From positions 1 through 38,916 of the forward strand of contig CAJOLU010000001.1 of assembly GCA_905235475.1 (NCBI GenBank): a stretch of 38,916 nt of DNA, in the 5' to 3' direction. The notes under the pieces were generated by a model. That model made no database searches and was not told the DNA's origin. It saw nothing but the letters and a program-made list of their open reading frames with translations. Every line of letters begins with the position of its first letter. The first letter of the stretch is position 1. Origin of the DNA: an uncultured Clostridia bacterium (GTDB taxonomy: Bacteria > Bacillota > Clostridia > Christensenellales > UBA1242). Both the position numbers and the translations under genes were made by a program. Positions 16,658 to 25,600 of this stretch are shown here, piece by piece.

Positions 16658-16688
16658 AAAAGCAGGAGCAGGACGCTCTTGTTTTTTT
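16658..16688 (+). terminator. Attenuator terminator in the ABC-F leader
   Basis: GCAGGAGC (16662-16669) pairs with GCTCTTGT (16675-16682), with G-U pairs, around a 5-nt loop, followed by seven T (16682-16688). It lies about 52 nt before the ABC-F start and downstream of the leader peptide, so transcription should stop here unless the hairpin is prevented. No alternative anti-terminator pairing stood out by eye. The remaining DNA between 16601 and 16657 is AT-rich and without a gene. Confidence 0.7.
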
Positions 16689-16739
16689 GTTTAAATTTTA
16701 CAAATCAATAAAATTAATAAATAAAAGAAGGGAAAAACT

Positions 16740-18284
16740 ATGATAGAAATAAAAAACTTATCACATTCTTTTGGAGAGAATGTTTTATATAAAAATGTAA
16801 ATTTGCGTATTAATGAAGGAGAGAAAATAGGTTTTGTTGGGCCTAATGGAACAGGTAAATCAACATTTATTAATATTTTAACTGGGGAAATAATTCAAGA
16901 AAGCGGTGATGTTATTTATTCAAAAAATATGAAAATTGGATATTTAGACCAGTTTGTGGAAGTGGACAAAACTTTAACGGTTCAAAGTTATTTAGAAAGT
17001 GCTTTTGCTTGGCTTTTTGATATTGAAAAAGAATATAATAAATTAACAAATGATATGCAAGAAAATGGGAATATTGATGAAAAAACTTTGAATAAAATGC
17101 AATCACTTTTTGATAAACTTTTAGAAAATGATTTTTATGAAATTCCAACAAAAATAAATCAAATCGCCTCTGGATTGGGGATTGTTGACTTTGGTATGGA
17201 TTCCAAACTTGCGGATTTAAGTGGTGGGCAAAAAATGAAAGTTATTTTGGCAAAAATACTTTTGCAAAATCCTGATTTTTTAATACTAGATGAGCCAACA
17301 AACTATTTAGACACAAATCACATTGAGTGGTTTACAAAGTTTTTGAATAAGTTTGACGGGAATATTTTAGTTGTCTCTCACGACATCAATTTTTTAGATA
17401 ATGTTATAAACACTGTGTGGTCTATTGAAAACCAAAAAATTGTGAGATATAACGGGAACTATACAAGTTTTGTTAAACAAAAACAACTAGGCGAAAAAAC
17501 TGAAGAAAGACGAATTGAAAAGCTTAAAAAAGAAAGACAAAAATTAGAGGAATATATTGCCAAAAATAAAGTTCGTTCTGCAACTGCAAAACAGGCACAA
17601 AGTAGGGAAAAGAAACTTGCCAAAATGGAGGTTGTTGAAAACAAATTTGTGGCACCTGACCCAAACTTTGTTTTTAAATATGCTCACAATCCTTTTAACA
17701 CATTGATTGTTTTAAGGCATATTGATGCGGGCTATAACAGTTCTCTTATAAAGAATTTTAATTTGAGTATGCAAAATGGAGAGAGAATAAGGCTTAAAGG
17801 TTTTAATGGAACAGGTAAATCAACTCTGTTAAAAACAATTCAACACATTATTCCAATGCTTTCAGGAACAATAAATTATTATGGCAAAATTGATATAGGC
17901 TATTTTGAACAAGAACTTAATTTTGATGATATGGAAAAAACTCCACTTCAAGAAATTTTGAGTGAGTTTCCATCACTAACAGAAAGAGAAGCAAGAAGTA
18001 TGCTTTCGCAAGTTGGTTTAACATCAAAACACATAATGGAACAAATTAAAAATTTGAGTGGTGGAGAAATGTGTAAGTTAAAACTTTGTAAACTGATGAA
18101 AACGCCACACACTATGCTTGTGTTAGATGAGGTGACAAGTCATTTAGATGTGAACGCAAAAAGAGTTCTTGCAAATGCAATAAATAATTTTCCTGGTCTT
18201 GTTTTGTTTGTGAGCCATGAAGAAGATTTTGTTAGGCAATTGAAAAATGTTAAAGAAATTGAAGTGACGGATTATTGTGACTAA
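16740..18284 (+). CDS. ABC-F family ATPase, ribosome-associated
   Basis: ABC-F proteins are soluble twin-ATPase proteins that bind the ribosome E site. Some are translation factors and some protect ribosomes from antibiotics. This one has 514 residues and no membrane segments. Domain 1: Walker A GPNGTGKST (34-42), signature LSGGQ (160-164), Walker B DEPTNYLD (184-191). A charged interdomain linker (about 220-310, rich in Lys/Glu) would reach toward the peptidyl-transferase centre. Domain 2: Walker A NGTGKST (about 356-362), LSGGE (439-443), and DEVTSHLD (463-470), where Val replaces the usual Pro. Overall pattern resembles the YkpA/YbiT-like group rather than a named resistance subclass. GAAGGG precedes the ATG. 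The leader with uORF and terminator suggests induction by slowed translation. Resistance function is possible but not shown. Confidence 0.93.
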   Translation: MIEIKNLSHSFGENVLYKNVNLRINEGEKIGFVGPNGTGKSTFINILTGEIIQESGDVIYSKNMKIGYLDQFVEVDKTLTVQSYLESAFAWLFDIEKEYNKLTNDMQENGNIDEKTLNKMQSLFDKLLENDFYEIPTKINQIASGLGIVDFGMDSKLADLSGGQKMKVILAKILLQNPDFLILDEPTNYLDTNHIEWFTKFLNKFDGNILVVSHDINFLDNVINTVWSIENQKIVRYNGNYTSFVKQKQLGEKTEERRIEKLKKERQKLEEYIAKNKVRSATAKQAQSREKKLAKMEVVENKFVAPDPNFVFKYAHNPFNTLIVLRHIDAGYNSSLIKNFNLSMQNGERIRLKGFNGTGKSTLLKTIQHIIPMLSGTINYYGKIDIGYFEQELNFDDMEKTPLQEILSEFPSLTEREARSMLSQVGLTSKHIMEQIKNLSGGEMCKLKLCKLMKTPHTMLVLDEVTSHLDVNAKRVLANAINNFPGLVLFVSHEEDFVRQLKNVKEIEVTDYCD

Positions 18285-18376
18285 TTTTAATTTGCAAAAA
18301 AATATATCAAAAATTAATAAAAAAAGTGAAAATTAATGTTAAAAATGCAAATTTTATTAAAAAATTAAGAAAAAAT

Positions 18377-18408
18377 AAAAAAGAATAGGAAAAAATCTAT
18401 TCTTTTTT
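18377..18408. terminator. Bidirectional terminator between ABC-F and M16 genes
   Basis: A perfect 12-bp stem (18377-18388 with 18397-18408) with an 8-nt loop, A-rich on one flank and T-rich on the other. The minus-strand M16 stop codon (complement of 18397-18399) and its last codons form one arm of the stem. Confidence 0.75.
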
Positions 18409-19677
18409 TATAAATATTTTTTCAACATCTTTTAGCGTTGGCATTTCTTTTTTGTCTTTGCTTGTCATAACGCTTAAAAAGAATTTGTTAATTTTAAAGT
18501 TTTCTTTGTAGAATGAGTTAAGTTCATCAAGTGTTATGGAATAAAAAGATTTTTTGGTTTGTTTGTGATTTAAAAATTTCCCATAATTTTTATAGATGTT
18601 TTGCATGTTCACAATTTCTTTTCCTGGAATGCTGTATTCCATATCTTCGGTTAATTTATTTTTTGTAACAAAGTCATCAAAATCTTCTTTTGAAAAACCA
18701 CTTTCATAAGTTTTTGTGAAAACATTATTAATTTCTTGCAGTGCTGGCAAAATGTTTTTGCTGTCTGTTTCAAATTTTATTCCCCAACATATTTCTTTTT
18801 TGTTAGAAAAATTGAAGTTGGAAATCGAATAAATAAAAGATTTTTCATCTCTCAATCTTTTGCTTAATTTCTTTGAAAGCAGTGTGTTCAAATATATTCT
18901 AAGTTGAACTTGTTTTAATATTTTTGGAACAGTGGTCTCTTTTGTGATTTTGTTTAAATTTAAGACAACGATGCTATTTTGCACATCTTTATTAATTATT
19001 TGAACAAAAGATTTTTCACAAAAGTTGACTTCATCTGAATTTGAGATTTTTTCGTTTTTGCTGTTTAGATTTGGCAAGATATATGTTTTAATTAACTTCT
19101 TCACATATTTCAAGCTTTTGTTTGTTACAATGGTTATGCTAAAATTTTCTTTAAAATAATATTTTTCTCTAAAATCAATGAGTGTTTTTGGAGTTATTTT
19201 TTTAACTGATTCCACTGTTCCCGCGGCAGACATTGCAAACTTTTTGTTATTAAATAATTTTTCTTCATGTTTGTAGGTAATTTCGTTTTGAGGATTTGTT
19301 AATTTTCTGTTTATTTCGGTTTTTATAATTTCACTTTCTTTGTCAACATATTCTTTTGTTATTTTTGAGTGAAAAAACATATCTGAACAAATTTCAAAAC
19401 AGTGCTTAATAAGGCTTGAACTTTGATCAAAAGTTATTTGAATAGTGTTAAAAGTTGTGTAGGCATTAATTCTGTTTAAGAATTTTTCTTTTTCAATATC
19501 TTGGTGGCTCAATTTATCTGTTTCAGTGAAAAACATATGTTCCAAATAGTGGGCAGTTCCATCAATTTTCTCACAAAAAGCACCACAATTAATTCCAAAT
19601 TCACAGTAGGTTGCTTTATTTGTATTATTTTTTTGATAAAGAATGGTAATTCCATCATATTTTACTATTTTTCTCAT
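18397..19677 (-). CDS. M16-family zinc metallopeptidase
   Basis: This is a 426-residue peptidase of the M16 (insulinase/pitrilysin) family, close to the YmfH type. The inverted zinc motif HYLEH is at 43-47 (H43, E46 catalytic, H47), and the third ligand is probably E121, 74 residues on, so the active site is intact. The C-terminal half is the usual non-catalytic repeat. There is no signal peptide, so it is probably cytoplasmic. Firmicutes usually carry M16 genes in pairs with one inactive partner; no partner is present here. Proposed roles in relatives include peptide processing and an effect on EF-P modification. AAAGGA lies 7 nt before the ATG. It starts 11 nt after the 97-aa gene and is probably co-transcribed with it. 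Confidence 0.88.
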   Translation of the reverse strand: MRKIVKYDGITILYQKNNTNKATYCEFGINCGAFCEKIDGTAHYLEHMFFTETDKLSHQDIEKEKFLNRINAYTTFNTIQITFDQSSSLIKHCFEICSDMFFHSKITKEYVDKESEIIKTEINRKLTNPQNEITYKHEEKLFNNKKFAMSAAGTVESVKKITPKTLIDFREKYYFKENFSITIVTNKSLKYVKKLIKTYILPNLNSKNEKISNSDEVNFCEKSFVQIINKDVQNSIVVLNLNKITKETTVPKILKQVQLRIYLNTLLSKKLSKRLRDEKSFIYSISNFNFSNKKEICWGIKFETDSKNILPALQEINNVFTKTYESGFSKEDFDDFVTKNKLTEDMEYSIPGKEIVNMQNIYKNYGKFLNHKQTKKSFYSITLDELNSFYKENFKINKFFLSVMTSKDKKEMPTLKDVEKIFIKKE

Positions 19678-19688
19678 TATTTTATCCT

Positions 19689-19982
19689 TTACAAATTACT
19701 ATAAAAATTATCACTTTTTTTGTTTTTAGAGATTGCGACCTCAATCCAAAGTTTGTCAAAATCAACACTTTCCACAAAGTCACTTTCTTTAAAAATTGTG
19801 TGATTAAAGTTTCGCATTTCCTTTATGTGTTTGTCTATAATGATTGGTCTTGGAATATCTAGCGAAAAACAAATGTCTGTTAAATATTCTAACAGTTTTT
19901 TAGGCTCGTAGGCACCTGGAACATCATACAAAACACTTGTTGTGATTTTTTCACCTTTAATTGTCTTTACCCATAATTTCAT
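19689..19982 (-). CDS. Conserved small protein of unknown function
   Basis: This 97-residue protein begins MKLWVKTIKGEKI and contains a central SLDIPRPIIIDKHIKEM block followed by FKESDFVESVDFDKLWIEV. I recall similar short proteins in many Clostridia, annotated only as hypothetical. The start at 19982 follows GAGGTGA at 5-6 nt; an open frame extends further upstream, but it crosses the promoter and has no ribosome binding site. It has no signal peptide or membrane segment. It is the first gene of a two-gene unit with the M16 peptidase. Confidence 0.8.
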   Translation of the reverse strand: MKLWVKTIKGEKITTSVLYDVPGAYEPKKLLEYLTDICFSLDIPRPIIIDKHIKEMRNFNHTIFKESDFVESVDFDKLWIEVAISKNKKSDNFYSNL

Positions 19983-20007
19983 AACTTTCACCTCAAACTC
20001 ATGCTTA

Positions 20008-20013
20008 AGTATA
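20008..20013 (-). promoter_or_regulatory. Extended -10 for the 97-aa protein / M16 unit
   Basis: On the minus strand TATACT (20008-20013) is preceded by TG plus one base, an extended -10, about 26 nt before the start codon at 19982. No good -35 is present at the usual distance. Confidence 0.4.
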
Positions 20014-20109
20014 ACATATTTTTGTGAAAAATAAAGAAAAACAAGCCAATTTGTTTGATTTTTTGTGAAAATTTTTATAAAATATAGGAAAAGATTTTTG
20101 GGAGAAATT

Positions 20110-21312
20110 ATGGAAAATTTGGTTGCAATCAAGGCTTGTGACAATTATGAACAGGCAAATGTTGATAAAGCTGTGGCAGAAGGTTTTAAACTTTTGGGCG
20201 GTGTGGAAAAGTTTGTGAAGAAAGGGCAAATGGTTGCTTTGAAAGTTAACCTTGTTCACAAGGCAACACCTGAAGAGGTTACAACAACTCACCCAAGCGT
20301 TGTTTTGGCTGTTGCTAAACAAATTCAAAGTGTTGGGGCGGATTGTTTTATTGTTGATAGTGCTGGTGGGGCATATAACGCTTCTGCAATGGCGCCAATC
20401 TATAAGGCTTCTGGAATGCTTGAACTAAATGAGAAATATGGCATAAAAATTAATGATAACTACGAATCATTTAATGCACCAGTTAATGGAAGGGTTAGCA
20501 AAGAAGTTGAACTTTTGGATGCCTTAGAAAAGGCAGATGTGATTTTTAACCTTTGCAAATTGAAAACACATGGATTTACTGGAATCTCTAATGCTGTGAA
20601 AAATATGTATGGCGCAATTCCTGGGCTTGTTAAAGTTGAATATCACTCAAAGTTTCCAAGTTTAGACACATTTAATGATAATTTATACGACATTCATAAC
20701 TACTATGGTAAAAAATTATGTCTTCACATAAGTGATGCAATTATTGGAATGGAAGGGGCAGGTCCAACTCATGGAACACCACGAAAGATTGGGCTTATCT
20801 TAATGGGCTCAAACCCAGCGTGTGTTGACACGATTGGGTGCCGACTTATGGATGTTGACCCAAAAACAATTCCAACAATTGAAGAAGGAATTAAATATGG
20901 TTATCTAACTGAAGATTTAGATGTCAAAACTATTGGTGATGATTACACAAAGTTTGTTATAAAAGATTACAAAAGCATAAAACCGAACAAATACACTCCT
21001 TTTGCGAGTGCTGTTCCAAAATGTCTGCAGAAAATTGTGACAGATTGGATGACGCAAAGACCAACCATTTCTTGCAAAAAGTGCAAAGGTTGTTCAAAGT
21101 GTTTTAATCACTGTCCAATGAAGGCGATTGAAATGAAAACCAACAAAAAAGGCAAAAGATATGCTGTTATAGACTATAATAAGTGTATAAGATGCTATTG
21201 CTGTCAAGAATTATGCCCATTTGGTGTTGTTAAAATTAAAACTGGTTGGATTTATAAAATAAGGCATAAAAACGATAACAAAAAGAATAAAAAAGCAAAA
21301 AGTGAAGTATAA
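20110..21312 (+). CDS. DUF362 protein with C-terminal 4Fe-4S ferredoxin domain
   Basis: The 400-residue protein has a DUF362 domain (about 1-300; VALKVNLVHKATPEEVTTTHP, LCKLKTHGFTGISNAVKNMYG, and GPTHGTPRKIG are typical), then a ferredoxin domain. The first cluster ligands are in CKGCSKCFNHCP (C325, C328, C331, C335, with an extra C322). The second are C359, C362, C365, C369. The C-terminus is a Lys-rich tail. Iron-sulfur redox or electron transfer is expected, but the substrate of the DUF362 family is not established. The start at 20110 has GGGAG 6 nt before it; an in-frame ATG at 20065 lacks a site. It is divergent from the 97-aa protein gene. Confidence 0.9.
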   Translation: MENLVAIKACDNYEQANVDKAVAEGFKLLGGVEKFVKKGQMVALKVNLVHKATPEEVTTTHPSVVLAVAKQIQSVGADCFIVDSAGGAYNASAMAPIYKASGMLELNEKYGIKINDNYESFNAPVNGRVSKEVELLDALEKADVIFNLCKLKTHGFTGISNAVKNMYGAIPGLVKVEYHSKFPSLDTFNDNLYDIHNYYGKKLCLHISDAIIGMEGAGPTHGTPRKIGLILMGSNPACVDTIGCRLMDVDPKTIPTIEEGIKYGYLTEDLDVKTIGDDYTKFVIKDYKSIKPNKYTPFASAVPKCLQKIVTDWMTQRPTISCKKCKGCSKCFNHCPMKAIEMKTNKKGKRYAVIDYNKCIRCYCCQELCPFGVVKIKTGWIYKIRHKNDNKKNKKAKSEV

Positions 21313-21360
21313 TAATGTTGCTTGTTGGTGAATTAATTTGAAAAAATTGTAGAAATTTTA

Positions 21361-21389
21361 TTGACAAACATATCTCCACTTGTTATAAT
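21361..21389 (+). promoter_or_regulatory. Promoter of greA
   Basis: TTGACA (21361-21366) and TATAAT (21384-21389) are exact consensus boxes 17 nt apart, with TG at 21381-21382 for an extended -10. Among the strongest-looking promoters in the window. The start should be near 21396. Confidence 0.9.
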
Positions 21390-21407
21390 AGGTGGCGAGT
21401 AAATAAA

Positions 21408-21431
21408 GCACCCATAGTTCGCTATGGGTGC
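21408..21431 (+). promoter_or_regulatory. Perfect 10-bp hairpin in the greA leader
   Basis: GCACCCATAG (21408-21417) pairs perfectly with CTATGGGTGC (21422-21431) around a TTCG loop, about 12 nt after the predicted transcript start. The following bases (GTTGATGTTTTATT) are only weakly T-rich, so it may be a leaky terminator, a stability element, or a protein-binding site. greA in E. coli has leader-made short RNAs from early termination; similar autoregulation is possible. Confidence 0.65.
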
Positions 21432-21462
21432 GTTGATGTTTTATTAAAGGAGTTTTAAATAT

Positions 21463-21963
21463 ATGGCTAAAAAAAGTGAACCAGAAAATATGGAAGGCGT
21501 TGTTTGGGTAACAGAAGATGGCTACAAACAAATGCAAGAAAGATTAGATTATTTGAAAAATGTTAAAAGAGCGGAAGTTGCTTCAAAAATTGCTGTGGCA
21601 AGAAGTTATGGGGATTTAAGTGAAAACAGTGAATATGCTGCTGCTAAAGATGAACAAAGTGCAACAGAAAACGAGATAACAGAACTTGATGAGAAAATTA
21701 AAAAAGCAAAGATTATTAGCAATAAAATAGACACAAGTCGTGTGTCTGTTGGTTGTTCTGTTCGCATTTATGACAAAACTTTTGATGAAGAGGTTGTTTA
21801 TAAGATTGTTGGTTCAACAGAAAGTGACCCAATGAATGGTCTTTTAAGCAATGAATCTCCAGCTGGCAAAGCACTTTTGGGTGCAAAAGTTGGTGATGTT
21901 GTTTCATATCAATCAATTAATAGTGGAACAGTTTCTATGGAAGTTTTAGAGATAACAAATTAG
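21463..21963 (+). CDS. greA: Transcription elongation factor GreA
   Basis: GreA rescues backtracked RNA polymerase by entering the secondary channel and stimulating transcript cleavage. The 166-residue protein has an N-terminal coiled coil (about 17-85) with the tip sequence GDLSENSEY at 50-58. D51 and E54 match the catalytic acidic pair (E. coli D41 and E44). The C-terminal FKBP-like domain (about 95-166) has the usual SNESPAGKALLGAKVGD. It has about 8 extra residues at the N-terminus, including MAKKSEPENM. AAAGGAG precedes the ATG. Its partner polymerase genes are also in this window but in a separate unit. Confidence 0.97.
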   Translation: MAKKSEPENMEGVVWVTEDGYKQMQERLDYLKNVKRAEVASKIAVARSYGDLSENSEYAAAKDEQSATENEITELDEKIKKAKIISNKIDTSRVSVGCSVRIYDKTFDEEVVYKIVGSTESDPMNGLLSNESPAGKALLGAKVGDVVSYQSINSGTVSMEVLEITN

Positions 21964-21985
21964 AATAAAATTATGTGTAAAAAAT

Positions 21986-22016
21986 AAAAATCTTACCGTT
22001 TTTTGGTAAGATTTTT
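21986..22016. terminator. Bidirectional terminator between greA and the PH-like gene
   Basis: AAAAATCTTACC (21986-21997) pairs with GGTAAGATTTTT (22005-22016) around a 7-nt T-rich loop. The T-run follows on the plus strand and the A-run serves the minus strand, whose gene ends at 22019. Confidence 0.85.
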
Positions 22017-22018
22017 TG

Positions 22019-22402
22019 TTATATGTGAGCTTCACTAACAACCATATTTCTTGTGCTTCTGTCTTCTTCTAGCAGTTCTGTTATGAGACTTCTAACTTTG
22101 TATGGGTCTTTGATTTTTATCACGCTATACTCAGGGGTTGACCTATCTTTTGAGTATATTGTTAGTGTGCCAACTCCCCAAAATTTATTTGCAAAAGATT
22201 GATAAACTTTTATGTCTTCAATACGGAAAAGATTGATTTCTTCAACTTCAGAATGAAGGAATCCAACATCACCAATAAGTTTAATCCATTTTCCCGGTTT
22301 TTTTATAATTCGATATCTAGTGAAAGAGAGTGGCATTCCCATAAATCTCTTTCTATCTTTCCACAATATTTCGGCATCTTTATACAAATTCTTTTTTGGC
22401 AT
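22019..22402 (-). CDS. Bacterial PH-like domain protein
   Basis: The 127-residue protein fits the bacterial pleckstrin-homology-like (bPH2/YdbS-type) pattern. It has a short Lys-rich N-terminus, then ILWKDRKRFMGMPLSFTRYRI, a VEEINLFRIEDIKVYQS strand pair, and a C-terminal helix after IKDPYKVRSLI. There is no hydrophobic membrane segment, unlike most YdbS proteins. The start at 22402 follows AAAGGA; an in-frame GTG at 22435 lies at the predicted transcription start and so is excluded. Function is unknown. Confidence 0.75.
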   Translation of the reverse strand: MPKKNLYKDAEILWKDRKRFMGMPLSFTRYRIIKKPGKWIKLIGDVGFLHSEVEEINLFRIEDIKVYQSFANKFWGVGTLTIYSKDRSTPEYSVIKIKDPYKVRSLITELLEEDRSTRNMVVSEAHI

Positions 22403-22439
22403 CTTTATTTTTCCTTTATGATTATTGTTTATCACGCAT

Positions 22440-22468
22440 ATTGTAACAAAAAAATAAAATTATGTCAA
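22440..22468 (-). promoter_or_regulatory. Promoter of the PH-like gene
   Basis: On the minus strand TTGACA (22463-22468) and TACAAT (22440-22445) are 17 nt apart. The start would be near 22433. Confidence 0.8.
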
Positions 22469-22569
22469 TAGAATATTAAAATAAATAAAAATTGATTAAA
22501 ATTTGATGTGTTACTTACAAAAAAGTGTGGGATAGCGTGTATTTTTTTTTAATAAAGGCCAATTTTTGT

Positions 22570-22607
22570 TTGACTTTAAGGGGTCATATTATATAAAATA
22601 TAATATG
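22570..22607 (+). promoter_or_regulatory. Promoter and palindromic operator-like site of the giant gene
   Basis: TTGACT (22570-22575) and TATAAA (22592-22597) are 16 nt apart. A perfect 10-bp inverted repeat, CATATTATAT (22585-22594) and ATATAATATG (22598-22607) around AAA, covers the -10 box. A dimeric DNA-binding regulator could sit here and block polymerase, or the palindrome could simply form AT-rich structure. No regulator gene adjoins it. The rest of 22403-22673 holds the PH-gene promoter and otherwise AT-rich DNA without a gene. Confidence 0.6.
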
Positions 22608-22673
22608 TGAAAATATTTGTTTTTTTGTAAATAAAAACATATATCATGCAAAAAATAGTTTTTAGGGGAAAAA

Positions 22674-25600
22674 ATGGGAGCAGTAGTTAAGAAAAGTTTT
22701 GTATATGTTTGTCTTATGATGCTGGCACTTGTTCTGGGATTGTTTGGCTGTGGAGATATCTATAAAAATATGAAAATTTCAGTTGACACAACTGAAATGG
22801 TTTTATATTTGAATGGTGGTGAAGATGAACCATCATCAAAGCAGGTTAAGGCAACTATTTCTGGAGTTAAAGACAAGAGTGTGATAAAAGATGTTCAAGC
22901 GGTGTTTGATGATGAAAAAATTGCATCTGCGGGAGCAATTACATATGCTGGTGATGATGCTTATATCACAATTCATGCATCATCTCCAGGGACAACACAA
23001 ATGTACATTAAGAGTTTGGACAACACAAAAAGGGTTTCAAGTGAGGCAATAACAATAACCGTTATTGAAAAACTGGAAAGCATTGATGTGTCGGGAGTTG
23101 TTGCATCTGTTGCAAGAGGAACAAGCATTGACTTGGCTTTACTTCCAAATATTGTGTTCTCCCCATCAGTAACTTATGAAACAGACCTTGAATTCTATTT
23201 CCCAACGGGCACTGGCGGTGGAACAAACTCAAGTGTCTTTGGACAAATTGTTGACAAACACATTTTTTATGCTTCCTCAACAGCTGATGAAGGCTTTTGT
23301 GAGATTTTGGTAAAAAGCACAAAACTTACTGACTTTGACGCAACCTCTCCTCTACAAAAAACGTTTAGTATTTTGGTTTACACAGACTATTCAAGTGATG
23401 ATATTGTTTTGTCAATATATTCAGAAAAAGATGCGAGATATGAAGTGTTTGATGATGAAGAGCTAGTTTTGATGTCTAACTATGTTGACACAACGGGGTT
23501 ACCTTCGGGAACTAGTGTTTCAATCGATAAAATGGTTTTGGTTGGACTTAAAAATGGGTTGAGCGAAAATTTGAAAAATTACTATAATTTCAGCATTCAA
23601 GAAAATAGTCAAACTCAAAAAAGTGTTGTTAAAGTTGATTCTGGTTTAACCGATGTGTTAAATGAATTTAAAATCACTCCAAACCAAACTGGAACCACTT
23701 CACTTTCTTTGGTTGTTAGTCTTGAAAGAGATGGAAAAACTTATGTGGTTAAGGAAAGACCTATAAACATTGTGGTTAAAACAATTGTCAAAACAGTGGA
23801 AATCACAACAGATGATCAAACAGTTGCTTATAACATTGATGTTGAACCAATCATATTTGCTGCTGTTGGCGTTTTTGAAAGAGCAAATTATAATGGTGTG
23901 TCTGGAACAAAAATAATTGCAAAAACATCTCCAGAACGAGTTGTTAATCCAAGATATAAAGTTCTTCTTGGCGATGGTTATGCAAATGATGGCTCTGTTA
24001 TTTTGAGAAAAGATTTTGAAAACTTTATAAGTGTTTCAAATGGAAGTTCTCTTGTGGACTATGGAGAAGATGGCGTTGAGTTTGAAAATGGAAGCACATT
24101 TTATATTTCATATGAGCCTTCAATGCTTTTAGATGATGTGGCAAAAAATTTGTCTAGTTTTGAATTATATGTTGTTGCCAATTATGATGAGGGTTTAAAA
24201 AGGGTGCAGGCAGAAATTGTTTGCTCCGTGTTTAAGTCACTTAAAGAGCTAAGGTTTGTTGGAGATGAAACAGGGTTTATTTGTGAAAACAATGATGACT
24301 TAAATATTGAAGTAACTGCAAACGATAACATTGATTTAAATCTTTTAAATGTTGTGTATGACAAAGAGATGTTTGATTTTTTGGGAATAAGTTACAAAAT
24401 TGAAGAGAGTGGATTGGGCGAGATTGTTGAAAACAAAAAATTTGCTGTTGCTTCATTTAAAAGCAAGAAACTAGGAGAGTCAACGATTGGATTTGTTGAA
24501 AAATACACATATCAAAGCATAATAGGAGATGTGTTTGTTGTTGTTCCAACAGATGATGTTTATTTAACCATTAACAGAACAGCCTATGAGGGAGTTGGGG
24601 AAGTTGATGGTGATGAAATTGATGATGGCGTGTTTTTGGCTGAAGTTGTTAAGGCGCAATCTGGTAGCACATTCTATTTGAATGTAAACACAACACAAGA
24701 GGGTGCAACACTAAAAGATGTTGTTGATTTTGAATTCGTTGATGATTCATATCTTTTGTTGCGTGAAAGTGTTGTTGCAAATTTGAGTAATGGAACAATT
24801 AGAATAGGCACAAATGCAAATAATTATGCTAGTAACATTTATGATGAAACCACTTATGCTGTTTTAAGTGTTACTATTGGTTATTATGCGTATGAAGAAG
24901 GTGTTCTTGTTGCTAAAACAAAAACACAACAAATAAAAATTGGAACATATAAAAAACTTGTTGAGTTTAGTTTTGGAAATAAATTAACAACAAAAACAGT
25001 TGGGATTTATAATCAAAATGAGTTGAGCATTGCTAATCAAGAAAAAGAAAATATTGGATATGTTCAAATTAACCCAATTTTTGAAAAGGCTGATGGCAGC
25101 AGTTATGACTATTATTTGGAAAGTTTGTATTTCCCAAATGGGAGTCCTTCTAGTGATTGGCGCGTGGAATATATTGATATTGATGTTGACGATGAACCAA
25201 TTTTAATGAAAGACTTTAAAGGGCTTAAAATTTATTTTACTGGTGAGGACTTAATTAATGAACAAATTAAAATCCAGTTATCAGTAAAAGAGTTTGGGTC
25301 ACTTTATAGTGTTGTTTGCACGATTAATGCAATTAGCCCATCACCAAAGATTGAAGATGTTTTCGTTAACGATGCGGAATTATATGTGGAAAATTGGGAA
25401 AGTGATTATAACACAGCACAAATCAAAACTTCAGTAACCCCAGTTTCTGTTTTTGATGAAAATTTAAGTTATGTTGTTTTTTATAAAAATATAGAAGAAA
25501 ATGATGTTGTAACCATGGTTTATGATAATTATGGTGCAGATTTTATAGCTAGATTTACAAGTTCAAGTGATATAACGCTTGAAAAAACAGATGGGAAAAT

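Noticed and set aside
22403..22435. GTG start for the PH-like protein
   Set aside because: It coincides with the predicted transcription start and has no ribosome binding site; the ATG at 22402 has one.
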